The notes: generated by a model not told the origin, from the letters alone. A DNA stretch of 13,343 bases from Puniceicoccales bacterium (GCA_031259665.1 JAIRLD010000006.1:1-13343), one strand, 5' to 3'. Shown: positions 1 to 6,537, counted from the first letter of the stretch. Numbers and translations are program-made.

Positions 1-65
1 CGAGGTTTGCACTCTGTGCAAACCTCGGGCCGGAGAATCCAGGTCAAGGGGCTGGAGCCTCTTGG
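1..65 (+). repeat. Partial copy of a G/C-rich hairpin repeat (copy 1)
   Basis: A 12-bp stem (1-12 with 16-27, loop TCT) is cut off by the window edge. The bases after it (28-32, GGGCC-G side) match the 3' arm of the complete hairpin at 4112-4148. A second, imperfect hairpin follows at about 45-64. The same two hairpins in the same order occur at 2996-3084 and 4112-4200, and inverted at 6386-6537. An open frame running from position 7 through this element is an artefact of the repeat. Confidence 0.85.
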
Positions 66-87
66 AAACAAACAACAATTTGACAAT

Positions 88-1230
88 ATGGAAATCGATC
101 AGTGGTTAAAGTTAGTTGAATATGGCGATCATCCGCATCCGGAGGGTATCCAGCGGGTAACGAAGGAGGCAGCTGCCGAAATGCAGCGGAAATTTCGATC
201 ATTGCGGGCGCGGTTGGCACGGAAATTTGGTGGTATACCGATCTATATAGGTCACCCCGATGATGAGAATTTTTCCCGTTTACCCGGCCATAGCGATACG
301 CGCTCCTACGCCTGGGTTCAGGATATCGAAGCTCGGGAGGATGGGATTTGGATTTTACCCCGATGGTCTGAGGATGGGCGAAAATTGATCGAAAATTCCT
401 ATTTCAAATTTTTGTCACCGCGTTGGGAGATGAAATGGGAAGACGGTGTATTGAGGCCCATTCGACTCGTTTCCGTAGGATTAACGAATCATCCCAATAT
501 TCTTGGCGACGCGATTGCAAATCAGGAAATGATTGCCGATGATGGGGGAGTTATTCCCGTTGCGATTGCCACAGATTCCGATGAGATGTCCGCGGAAGAA
601 GGGGAGAAAAAGAAGAGTAGGAGAAGAAGAAAAAGTCAGGAAAAAATCGCAACGGAAAGCGAAGCCGATTCAGCCGAGTGGGATCCGCAAGTCTTACAGG
701 AGATAAATCGTTTATTAAAGCAATTATTTGCGGTGGATTTGAATCAATCCATTGGTGAAATTGAAAGTCGATTGATGGCGATTACGGAACAGGCGCGTCT
801 GTGGCGCGATCATGGCGAAGTTCTCGAGAGTAGTAATGGGGAACTCGCCTCCGAGTCGGAGCGGTTCTACCGGATCGCCTGCGAGAAGGAATGGCAAGTC
901 AAAGAATTGGCGGAACAACTCAGGAGCGAAAAGGATCGTTCCGGAGAACATTTTGTGAGTTTCGCCGTTAGCCACGGACTGATTTTGCCCAACGAGTCGA
1001 CGGAGTGGAAGGAGAAATATATCGCCGATCCTCACGGTGCGTCGAATGAACTGTTGAAGCGAACCTGTATCCTCAACACGACGTCTAAAACGGATCACCT
1101 GCGCGAAAAAATGAACACCGACGGTAAGGCACAAATTCTGGCCTTCGTCAATGAGCGCATGGAAAATAATGGGGAAAATTATACGGAAGCTTGGCTCGCG
1201 GTTAAAAAGTTACATCCCACACTCTTTTAG
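88..1230 (+). CDS. Mu gpI-like phage prohead protease/scaffold protein
   Basis: 380 codons from the ATG at 88. An in-frame ATG at 7 lies inside a repeat and is rejected. The N-terminal half resembles the Mu-like prophage I protein family: an 'IPIYIGHPDD' stretch, then 'SRLPGHSDTRSYAWV', then a segment of the type 'YFKFLSPRW', ending in 'VSVGLTNHPNI'. This is the usual protease signature of head maturation proteins that cut scaffold and capsid precursors. A Glu/Lys/Arg-rich linker follows ('EKKKSRRRRKSQEK'), then a helical, charged C-terminal half consistent with a built-in scaffold domain. The final residues ('ENYTEAWLAVKKLHPTLF') match the recurring C-terminal motif of this family. It lies directly upstream of the decoration and capsid genes, the expected position. 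No Shine-Dalgarno is visible; the leader is A/C-rich. Family call is good; catalytic residues not assigned. Confidence 0.8.
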   Translation: MEIDQWLKLVEYGDHPHPEGIQRVTKEAAAEMQRKFRSLRARLARKFGGIPIYIGHPDDENFSRLPGHSDTRSYAWVQDIEAREDGIWILPRWSEDGRKLIENSYFKFLSPRWEMKWEDGVLRPIRLVSVGLTNHPNILGDAIANQEMIADDGGVIPVAIATDSDEMSAEEGEKKKSRRRRKSQEKIATESEADSAEWDPQVLQEINRLLKQLFAVDLNQSIGEIESRLMAITEQARLWRDHGEVLESSNGELASESERFYRIACEKEWQVKELAEQLRSEKDRSGEHFVSFAVSHGLILPNESTEWKEKYIADPHGASNELLKRTCILNTTSKTDHLREKMNTDGKAQILAFVNERMENNGENYTEAWLAVKKLHPTLF

Positions 1231-1285
1231 AAAAAATAGCTGGGAAATGGGTAGAGATATTATTCCCACCCACCCAACTTTTTTT
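1231..1285 (+). terminator. Possible intrinsic terminator after the protease gene
   Basis: Directly after the stop there is an A-tract (1231-1236), a discontinuous stem made of AGcTGGG (1238-1244) with CCCAaCT (1273-1279), an inner TGGG/CCCA pair (1248-1251 with 1265-1268), and then a run of seven T (1279-1285). The A-stem-T arrangement would suit a bidirectional terminator or attenuator. The stem has mismatches and a large loop, so this is tentative. It could partly separate protease expression from the capsid genes. Confidence 0.35.
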
Positions 1286-1371
1286 GACTCATGATGACGT
1301 GATTGGCAATGGTTGTCAAGTCTTTTCAATGAATATTATTTAACAATTTTATGATCTCTAATTTTTTTATT

Positions 1372-1788
1372 ATGGACACGCTCATTTTATCCAATTCAGC
1401 CCTCGGTACGCATGAGGATTGTATCACTAAATATGCAAAAACGGCCATTAGCCCTCGTCGTTTAGTGGTACTCGACACTACGGATCCCGATCAGATCATC
1501 CACGCAACTGCCAATAGCTTACCCTTTGGTGTTACCGATGACGAGGCTGCCGCCGGCGAAATCGTTAATGTCGATCTCCTCGGCTGTTCCAATACCATCA
1601 AAATTGCGGCCGGTGCCGCCATCGAGGCCGGTGCGCTCCTGATTGCCGGCGCCGATGGCAAGGTACTACCCTTACCAACGGATGAAGGAAATTATATTTG
1701 TATTGGTCTTGCCCTTTCCGGTGCATCCAGCGGTGGCGATGTGGAAGTGCTTACATCCTTACCTTATCCTTACGAAATTACGGAATAA
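1372..1788 (+). CDS. Capsid decoration (cement) protein, DUF2190-like
   Basis: 138 codons from ATG 1372. An ATG seven codons upstream (1351) is also possible but would add a short hydrophobic tail. The protein is Ala/Gly/Val-rich and beta-type. It carries the recurring pattern of small head decoration proteins: 'LPFGVTDDEAAAGEIVNVDLLG', shown here only in part as 'PFGVTDDEAAAGE', followed by 'AGAAIEAGALLIAGADGKV' and 'YICIGLALSGASSGGDVEV'. Proteins of this type bind the outside of the capsid lattice and stabilise it. Placement between the protease/scaffold and the major capsid gene is the standard location. Only 16 bp separate it from the capsid gene, so the two are very probably co-transcribed. 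No Shine-Dalgarno is seen. Confidence 0.7.
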   Translation: MDTLILSNSALGTHEDCITKYAKTAISPRRLVVLDTTDPDQIIHATANSLPFGVTDDEAAAGEIVNVDLLGCSNTIKIAAGAAIEAGALLIAGADGKVLPLPTDEGNYICIGLALSGASSGGDVEVLTSLPYPYEITE

Positions 1789-1804
1789 TTTTAAAATTTT
1801 TACT

Positions 1805-2782
1805 ATGAGTACCTATGAAATTCTTCCCAAAGATGACGGTTTTCAAGACTTTGGCACAGTTTGTGCTGCAAATGAGTCTCGGTTTACTGCAGCGCATTAT
1901 TCAGAGCCTCTCACCGCATTCACCGTCGGATGGAAAGACCGAGAAAAAATAGAATCGTTGCTCGATTTTATAGCTCCCATTATCAATGTAGCGCGTCGCT
2001 TCGAATTTAAAGTTGCCGACAATAACCAGGCATTTTTATCCGAAACGGACGATATTCGCTCCATCGGCTCCGCATTCAAGCGCGTCGAATTTACAGGGAC
2101 ATCGGTTACTTCGAAAACATTTAATAAAGGTTTAACCATCCGGGTCGACCACGATGACGTGGCCGGTGATGATTGGCGCGAACGCTACGTGCAGTTGCTA
2201 CTGCAACGCCTTTACCGCAATGAGTTGCGTCGGGCAATCGCTGCCCTAGATGCCAATGCGCTGACTTTGGTCGAAAATTACGTCTGGAGTAACACCACAG
2301 GGACTCCCAATCCAGATGCCGATATCCGTACGGAATTAGAAGTCGCTATGAATATTACGGGAGTCCGTCCCAATCGCCTGATTCTCGGCGAAGGTGCATG
2401 GGATATCCGGGCCAATGCCTACGACCACCAAAATAACGCCGGCGCAAATCGCTCCGCCTCCCTCAATTTGGAAGAGTTCGCCCGCAAATTGTTCATCGAT
2501 GAGGCGCGCATTGTCAATGCCCGCTACCAGACTTTGGCAACGGAAAAGTCGGCCTTCCTCGGCAATTCGATCTACGCATTTTATACCAACGACGAAATGA
2601 TGAAGGACGAACCGGCTAATATTAAACGCTTCGTAACGCCCATCGATGGCAATTCGCCCTTCCGCGTCTACGTAGAAGAACATAGCAAATTTAGCGACAT
2701 CACCGTCGAACATTACAGCAATATCGTAATCACTTCCGCAGGCGGCATCCGCAAATTAGTCGTTACCGCTTCTGCGGGGTAG
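1805..2782 (+). CDS. Phage major capsid protein (HK97-fold type)
   Basis: 325 codons from ATG 1805. A longer frame from 1643 overlaps the decoration gene and is rejected. The size suits a major head protein. The middle contains a capsid-type sequence: a helix around 'YVQLLLQRLYRNELRRAI', then 'PNPDADIRTELEVAM', then 'TGVRPNRLILGEGAWDIR'. This last pattern (helix, turn, PNRLI-G-AW) recurs in the P-domain of HK97-like capsid proteins. A C-terminal beta-rich part with 'IYAFYTNDEMM' and 'FRVYVEEHSKF' follows. The order protease, decoration, capsid supports the call. Oddity: the last codons and the TAG stop (2780-2782) lie inside the first hairpin of the downstream repeat, so the repeat supplies the extreme C-terminus. 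No Shine-Dalgarno; the leader is A/T-rich. Confidence 0.78.
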   Translation: MSTYEILPKDDGFQDFGTVCAANESRFTAAHYSEPLTAFTVGWKDREKIESLLDFIAPIINVARRFEFKVADNNQAFLSETDDIRSIGSAFKRVEFTGTSVTSKTFNKGLTIRVDHDDVAGDDWRERYVQLLLQRLYRNELRRAIAALDANALTLVENYVWSNTTGTPNPDADIRTELEVAMNITGVRPNRLILGEGAWDIRANAYDHQNNAGANRSASLNLEEFARKLFIDEARIVNARYQTLATEKSAFLGNSIYAFYTNDEMMKDEPANIKRFVTPIDGNSPFRVYVEEHSKFSDITVEHYSNIVITSAGGIRKLVVTASAG

Positions 2783-2995
2783 CACCCCGTGGCGTTGAAG
2801 GGAGAATCCTTCCCCCTTAACCCCCTGCCAGGGGATGGGATCCCCTGGACCTCCGGGACAGCGTCCCGTGGCATTGAAGGGAGAATCCTTCCCCCTTAAC
2901 CCCCTGCCAGGGAATAGTATCCCCTGGACCTCCGGGACAGCACCCTGTGGCATTGAAGGGAGAATCCTTCCCTCTTAACCCCCCTTTTTCAGGGT
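2774..2995 (+). repeat. Three tandem units of a palindromic repeat behind the capsid gene
   Basis: Three consecutive units of about 79 bp begin near 2774, 2855 and 2934 (the third is shortened). Each unit holds (a) a short hairpin with loop AGC, (b) a purine/pyrimidine hairpin around GAAGGgagaatCCTTC, and (c) in units 1 and 2 a hairpin based on CCAGGGGAT/ATCCCCTGG (perfect at 2828-2848, one mismatch in unit 2). The stem of hairpin (a) is GGGGT/ACCCC in unit 1 and GGGAC/GTCCC in unit 2, a paired change that keeps the stem. With the following hairpins this fills the 325-bp gap between the capsid and gp36-like genes; I see no gene in it. Confidence 0.9.
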
Positions 2996-3084
2996 CGGCC
3001 CGATGTTTGCACGAAGTGCAAACCTCGGGCCGAAATCCGGGGCAAGGGGCTGGAGCCCCTTGCGGGGTCTGGGGCGCTGCCCCG
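2996..3084 (+). repeat. Long hairpin plus G/C hairpins (copy 2 of the repeat core)
   Basis: A 17-bp inverted repeat with one mismatch occupies 2996-3012 and 3016-3032, loop GAA. It is followed by a hairpin of type AAGGGGC-tgga-GCCCCTT and by GGGGC-gct-GCCCC near 3071-3083. The order is the same as in copies 1 and 3. An A-rich stretch with AAACAAAC then leads into the start codon at 3108. A frame beginning at 3003 inside this hairpin is an artefact. Confidence 0.9.
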
Positions 3085-3107
3085 AGAAATTTAGAAAAAA
3101 CAAACCT

Positions 3108-3560
3108 ATGAAGACAACTTGGATAACGATAAAGGTGGAAGATTTGTACGCCTATTTGGTGGCGGCGCAGGTCGATATTTTGAGGAAGTGCGCATTGGCG
3201 AAAAACCAGGGCGATCCGGTGGCGGAAGTAATCCGGGACATTTCGTTAAAAGTTCGCGCGCAAATTGCGAGTAATAAAAAAAATGCGCTCAGTCAGCAGC
3301 CCTATGCCATTCCACCGGAACTGAAAAGCGAAGCCTGCATACTCATTTTGGAGGTGGCGCAGACGCGTATTCCTGGTCTAAAGCTAACGGTGGATCAAAT
3401 TCGTCTAGCCGATCAGGCACGCTTACAGCTGCAAAGGGTTATCAACGGCGAAATGTTAATTTCTGTGCCCGAGGATCGCCTAGCGGGAGTACAAAAATCA
3501 ATTGAAGTGGTGTCCTATCGGCTAAGGGTTGCAACGGATCGGTATTTGAAAGGATTTTAA
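3108..3560 (+). CDS. Phage head-tail joining protein, Mu gp36-like (DUF1320-like)
   Basis: 150 codons from ATG 3108; the upstream in-frame extension to 3003 is repeat sequence. The N-terminus 'VEDLYAYLVAAQVDIL' and the C-terminal helical part 'VDQIRLADQARLQLQRVING' followed by 'ISVPE' resemble gp36/DUF1320 proteins, which sit at the head-tail junction as adaptors. It lies behind the capsid gene and directly before another short gene, as expected for the joining module. Its TAA stop overlaps the next ATG by one base (TAATG at 3558-3562), indicating translational coupling. The similarity is judged by eye and by position; a plain 'phage protein of unknown function' is the fallback. Confidence 0.5.
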   Translation: MKTTWITIKVEDLYAYLVAAQVDILRKCALAKNQGDPVAEVIRDISLKVRAQIASNKKNALSQQPYAIPPELKSEACILILEVAQTRIPGLKLTVDQIRLADQARLQLQRVINGEMLISVPEDRLAGVQKSIEVVSYRLRVATDRYLKGF

Positions 3561-4072
3561 TGAAACAGCCACAGGAAGGAATTTTGGAGCATTTTCAGGA
3601 TCATATTTACATGATTTTACGTTCTAGAAATGATTTTCAAGGCCTTCGCATTGCCAGTCGCAAGCGGAGTAATTTGGAGACTTTTTGCGAACAACTCGTT
3701 CTGGAAGGTATTGGTGAAGGTCTATTCGTTTCGCCACCGTTACCGCGGAAATTGATTGAAAATGTTCTCGGTCCGATCTACGAGCGAATCGATTTTTCCG
3801 TGCAAGTTATCGAAAATATAATCACTAATCAGACCGGACGTAGTGCCATTCTCATCGCCGAAAAGGTTGCTTCTCTCCTTCATTTACATGCGATCAACTT
3901 CGGCGAAAATGTGTGGACAATTACCTGCCGTACCCAAGACCCTTGGACCTTCGAAGGCGATACCTGTAAAAATGTCATCACCATACATTTTACAACAATG
4001 GGTAGTGTTCAGATGGGGTTCTACCCCGGGACAGCGCCCCGTAGCATTGAAGGGGGAATTCTTCCCCCTTAA
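3560..4072 (+). CDS. Putative phage tail completion/terminator protein (gp37-like), tail derived from a repeat
   Basis: 170 codons, starting in the TAATG overlap with the previous gene and preceded by AAAGGA, one of the few good ribosome-binding sites here. Size and place fit a tail terminator or joining protein of the gp37/gpU group: an N-terminal helical part ('HFQDHIYMILRSRNDF'), a Pro-containing middle ('VSPPLPRKLIENVLGPIYER') and a beta part ('VWTITCRTQDPW', 'NVITIHFTTMG'). I do not recognise a specific family motif. The last 15 or so residues (from about 'PGTAPRSIEGG') and the TAA stop are encoded by the repeat at 4027-4200. The native C-terminus was therefore probably replaced or extended when the repeat arrived, and the protein may be slightly altered or non-functional. 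Confidence 0.5.
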   Translation: MKQPQEGILEHFQDHIYMILRSRNDFQGLRIASRKRSNLETFCEQLVLEGIGEGLFVSPPLPRKLIENVLGPIYERIDFSVQVIENIITNQTGRSAILIAEKVASLLHLHAINFGENVWTITCRTQDPWTFEGDTCKNVITIHFTTMGSVQMGFYPGTAPRSIEGGILPP

Positions 4073-4200
4073 CCCCCTGCCAGGGGATGGAATCCCCTGG
4101 ACCCACAGGGTCGGCCCGAGGTTTGCACTGCGTGCAAACCTCGGGCCGGAATCCAGGTCAAGGGGCTGGAGCCCCTTGCTGGGTCTGGGGCGGAGCCTCA
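4027..4200 (+). repeat. Full-length composite palindromic repeat (copy 3)
   Basis: The most complete copy, a chain of hairpins in fixed order. They are CGGGaC-AGC-GcCCCG (4027-4041), AAGGGGGAA-TTC-TTCCCCCTT (4050-4070, perfect 9 bp), CCAGGGGAT-GGA-ATCCCCTGG (4080-4100, perfect 9 bp), a perfect 17-bp stem (4112-4128 with 4132-4148, loop TGC), CAAGGGGC-TGGA-GCCCCTTG (4159-4178) and GGGGC-GGA-GCCtC (4187-4199). The first two hairpins overlap the end of the preceding gene. The A/C-rich sequence AAACAAACCAACAAT after it also follows copy 1 in similar form. Confidence 0.92.
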
Positions 4201-4222
4201 AAACAAACCAACAATAGCGACG

Positions 4223-4621
4223 ATGAAAATTTTTTTTGGAGATATTAATTTAGCAAGTGGGATCGAGTACGGCGAGACACCGATTGATTTCAAGATTTTT
4301 GGACAGCGTGCGGTTCAGGTACTGTCGACGATTCGCGGAGATGAAGCAAAAGCCGTCGATCGCGGTAATTTGACGACACGCCTCGAATTTCGCGTGAGGA
4401 AAAGACACGATACGGCCGAAGCTGCTCAGAATTATGCGATCCGCCACGCATCGGAACTGCGCGATTTACAAACCGATTTGACCATCGTCGGCGAACCGAG
4501 TAATACTGGCTATTATTTGAAAAATGCGGTGGTTTCCAGTGTGGAATCGGTGAGTAATGGCAACGTTTCGGAACATTTTTACAGGATTGTGGGGGGAGCG
4601 GTAACTTTGGCGGAGAGGTAG
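4223..4621 (+). CDS. Short phage tail-associated protein of unknown function
   Basis: 132 codons from ATG 4223. The protein opens with 'MKIFFGDINLASGIEYGE', continues with 'DRGNLTTRLEFRVRKRHDTAE', an alpha-helical 'AAQNYAIRHASELRDL', and ends in 'EHFYRIVGGAVTL'. The mix of beta strands and one helix, and the place between the joining proteins and the fibre gene, suggest a virion structural protein, perhaps tail-tip or tube-related. I recall similar short tail-operon proteins but cannot name a family. No clear Shine-Dalgarno; the leader is the A/C-rich motif behind repeat copy 3. The cloverleaf element begins two bases after its stop codon. Confidence 0.5.
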   Translation: MKIFFGDINLASGIEYGETPIDFKIFGQRAVQVLSTIRGDEAKAVDRGNLTTRLEFRVRKRHDTAEAAQNYAIRHASELRDLQTDLTIVGEPSNTGYYLKNAVVSSVESVSNGNVSEHFYRIVGGAVTLAER

Positions 4622-4622
4622 A

Positions 4623-4698
4623 TGTGCACCCGTCTGCGGCATAGCCGCAGAGACCTTTTAAAAAAAGGTCTAGGAGGTAAACCTCCTACGGGTGCACA
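4623..4698. repeat. 76-nt perfect cloverleaf (four-way junction) palindromic element
   Basis: An outer stem of 11 bp (4623-4633 with 4688-4698) encloses three adjacent hairpins with no unpaired base between them. They are CTGCGGC-ATA-GCCGCAG (4634-4650, 7 bp), AGACCTTTT-AAA-AAAAGGTCT (4651-4671, 9 bp) and AGGAGGT-AA-ACCTCCT (4672-4687, 7 bp). All stems are perfect, and only eight loop bases are unpaired. It starts two bases after the TAG of the upstream gene. It is not a tRNA: there are no junction spacers, no seven-base loops and no T-arm motif. It could be a REP-like or MITE-like mobile element, or a transcript end or processing structure. Confidence 0.9.
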
Positions 4699-4728
4699 AA
4701 GAACGGCAATGGATTAACATTTAGAGAT

Positions 4729-6255
4729 ATGGTTATTTTAGACAGCAATACAATTCGGGTACGGGTAGACGTACTATCCTTTGATGCGCCGATCGACGAC
4801 GTACGCAAGCAATTGGTACAATTTTGGCGGTGCAATGATTTACAATTTCGGGTTGGAATTTTTCACGGCAACGAAGTCATCGACGTCGGCAATTTTGCGG
4901 CCTTACATTTGTCGGTACGTTCACTGGACGATGGTAATCCGCCCTCGGGAAGTACGGCGAGTTTGATGTTAGGTTCGGCGACGACTTTTGATACGACGGT
5001 AACGGCTGAGACCTGGGCTACGGGTGCAAAGCAACATGCAGAGATTACATTTTCTGCGGCGGACAATGCCTTAGAAGCGGGAGAATACTGGATTAGTTTC
5101 TGGGCGACGACTGAAACGGGTCACACGGTAACGCTTGGGTCCGGTGTATGTAAGGTTTTAGAGAATGGGGGCATTTCGTTGACGCCACCGGAACCTAAAG
5201 AGAACTACTACACGGCGGAAGAATGCGATGAGAAGTTTGCATTAATCGGTAGCGAGGACGTGGACTTGTCCAATTATTACACCAAAACGGAAACCTATAG
5301 TCAGACCGAAGTGGGTGAAGTGTTGGAGGATTATTACACCAAAACGGAAACCTATAGCACGCTAGAAAACTACTATACGACGGAAGAGTGCGACGATAAA
5401 ATTGAGGAAGAATTAGGTAGCACATTGGAAAACTACTACACGGTGGAGGAGTGTGATGCAAAAATTGAGGAAGAATTAGGTAGCGCGCTGGAAAACTACT
5501 ACACAGCGGAAGAGTGCGACGGTAAATTTACACCAATCGATGGCGGTGGAGGCAGCGGTAGTGGCGATAGTGGCCTAGTTCCAGAAAATAAAGGTGAACT
5601 CGTCATCGGTAATGGCAGTGGAGCCGCTTTACTCACCGCAGGACAAAATCGACAGCTGCTCGTCGCTAATCCCAATGCTACCTTGGGTGCCGAATGGAGC
5701 AATTATCCCTGGCAACTGCTCCAGGAAATTACTATTACTAATCCCGTTGCCTCCGTTAGCTTTGAAAACGCCTTCAGTGCGGGATCGTTTTGGCATTATA
5801 AACTTAGTTATAATTTTATTACAACATCCAACGATGGCGAACGTCTCCTTATGGTCTTCGGCTATGACAATGACGGTACGACGATCTGGGAAACGAGTAC
5901 CGGCGAATATAGCTATAACACGAGCGATTTTGCTGGAGCTGTTGCCAAATACGCAACTTACCAATTTGTCGATGGTTTTTTCGGTTTTGGTAATGATAGT
6001 GCAACCTACCGCAATAATGGAGGTTGGATGCACGGCGAAATGGATTTGTGGAATGACGGTAATGTTACCCATAAGGTCCAAGCTCGCACCTGTACAAATG
6101 GTTACCGTATTTCTAACGATTCCTTCATTGCTATCGGCGGTATTTATAATTTTATTTACAAAAATGTTGGTGCGAAGGTGATCCGTTCGTTGAAGATTTA
6201 CGTTACCAATGGTACCCTAACTTCCGGGAGATTTACGCTTTATGGAATACACTGA
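4729..6255 (+). CDS. Tail fibre / receptor-binding protein with YYT-repeat shaft
   Basis: 508 codons. Residues 1 to about 150 form a beta-rich attachment domain ('LQFRVGIFHGNEVIDVGN', 'AETWATGAKQHAEITFS', 'GEYWISFWATTETGHTV'), in the manner of baseplate or fibre anchoring domains. Residues 158 to about 268 are six diverged repeats starting N/D-YYT, of the kinds 'NYYTKTETYS' and 'NYYTAEECDEKF'. Such repeats form trimeric fibre shafts in many phages. A Gly/Ser hinge (GGGGSGSGDSG) follows, then 'GELVIGNGSGAALL' plus 'NRQLLVANPN', a common fibre motif. A beta-rich, Tyr/Gly/Asn-rich C-terminal domain (about 326-508) is the likely receptor-binding part. It overlaps the next small gene by 14 bases. 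It is placed before the hub gene, which is unusual for Mu-like order. Confidence 0.75.
   Translation: MVILDSNTIRVRVDVLSFDAPIDDVRKQLVQFWRCNDLQFRVGIFHGNEVIDVGNFAALHLSVRSLDDGNPPSGSTASLMLGSATTFDTTVTAETWATGAKQHAEITFSAADNALEAGEYWISFWATTETGHTVTLGSGVCKVLENGGISLTPPEPKENYYTAEECDEKFALIGSEDVDLSNYYTKTETYSQTEVGEVLEDYYTKTETYSTLENYYTTEECDDKIEEELGSTLENYYTVEECDAKIEEELGSALENYYTAEECDGKFTPIDGGGGSGSGDSGLVPENKGELVIGNGSGAALLTAGQNRQLLVANPNATLGAEWSNYPWQLLQEITITNPVASVSFENAFSAGSFWHYKLSYNFITTSNDGERLLMVFGYDNDGTTIWETSTGEYSYNTSDFAGAVAKYATYQFVDGFFGFGNDSATYRNNGGWMHGEMDLWNDGNVTHKVQARTCTNGYRISNDSFIAIGGIYNFIYKNVGAKVIRSLKIYVTNGTLTSGRFTLYGIH
5203..5530 (+). repeat. In-frame tandem repeats encoding the fibre shaft
   Basis: The shaft repeats are visible at DNA level. 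Copies of 'aactactacac'-type units begin at 5368, 5431 and 5494, giving an exact 63-bp (21-codon) period with 'attgaggaagaattaggtag' in two of them. Another block, 'accaaaacggaaacctatag', recurs at 5281 and 5338 with a 57-bp (19-codon) period. Such in-frame repeats can expand or contract by recombination and so alter fibre length. Confidence 0.85.
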
Positions 6256-6385
6256 TAGGGATGATTTGCTTCAACAGCTCGAACGTTTGGTCGAGGAAAT
6301 TCGCCTCCAACTCAATGATCTCGATCAGACACTCCATGCCGAGATCGAAACACTTCAATCGCAAATCAATAATTTGCGAAATTAA
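6242..6385 (+). CDS. Small coiled-coil protein overlapping the fibre gene
   Basis: 47 codons. The ATG at 6242 overlaps the fibre stop by 14 bases in another frame, and the TAA ends at 6385. The whole product is a charged amphipathic helix with heptad spacing: 'LLQQLERLVEEIRLQL' followed by 'LDQTLHAEIETLQSQINNL'. There is no Cys, Pro or Gly. A perfect coiled-coil pattern in a short overlapping frame directly after a fibre gene is unlikely by chance. Possible roles are a fibre-assembly chaperone, a small structural oligomerisation protein or a regulator. I cannot choose among them. The inverted repeat copy begins immediately after its stop. Confidence 0.6.
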   Translation: MEYTDRDDLLQQLERLVEEIRLQLNDLDQTLHAEIETLQSQINNLRN

Positions 6386-6537
6386 TTGGGGCTTCAACCT
6401 CAAACCCCGCAAGGGGCTCCAGCCCCTTGACATGGATTGCGGCCCAAGGTTTGCACTCTGTGCAAAACTCGGGCCGACCCTGAAGGGGGTTAAGGGGGAA
6501 GGATTCCCCCTTTAATGCCTCGGGGCACTGCCCCGGA
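6386..6537 (-). repeat. Inverted copy of the composite palindromic repeat (copy 4)
   Basis: Read on the - strand, this has the same order of hairpins as copy 3, but lacks the CCAGGGGAT hairpin. It runs CGGGGC-AGT-GCCCCG (6535 to 6521), the purine/pyrimidine hairpin near 6485-6512, the long stem around 6440-6476 with mismatches and loop AGA, and the AAGGGGCT/AGCCCCTT hairpin at 6408-6429. The first stem here is GGGGC/GCCCC, again different from the other copies but still paired. The rest of the gap (6538-6623) is A/T-rich with no gene; I see no convincing promoter in it. Confidence 0.88.

Noticed and set aside
1643..1804. Upstream extension of the capsid gene
   Set aside because: It overlaps the decoration gene out of frame and the peptide is unlike a capsid start; ATG 1805 gives a proper N-terminus.
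2756..2953. Open frame on the - strand with Gly/Pro/Arg-rich repeated peptide
   Set aside because: It is wholly made of the palindromic repeat units read backwards; the same peptide pieces appear wherever the repeat occurs.
3843..4217. Open frames on both strands across 3843-4217
   Set aside because: They run through repeat copy 3 and out of frame with the gp37-like gene; peptide pieces such as GWSPLLGLG recur at other repeat copies, showing repeat origin.
4623..4698. tRNA or tRNA-like gene, because the element is a 76-nt cloverleaf
   Set aside because: The stems are 11, 7, 9 and 7 bp with 2-3 base loops. There are no anticodon loop, no D- or T-loop bases and no junction spacers.
5203..5530. 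CRISPR array or regulatory direct repeats
   Set aside because: The repeats are in frame, diverge as codons do, and encode a typical fibre shaft; there are no spacers.
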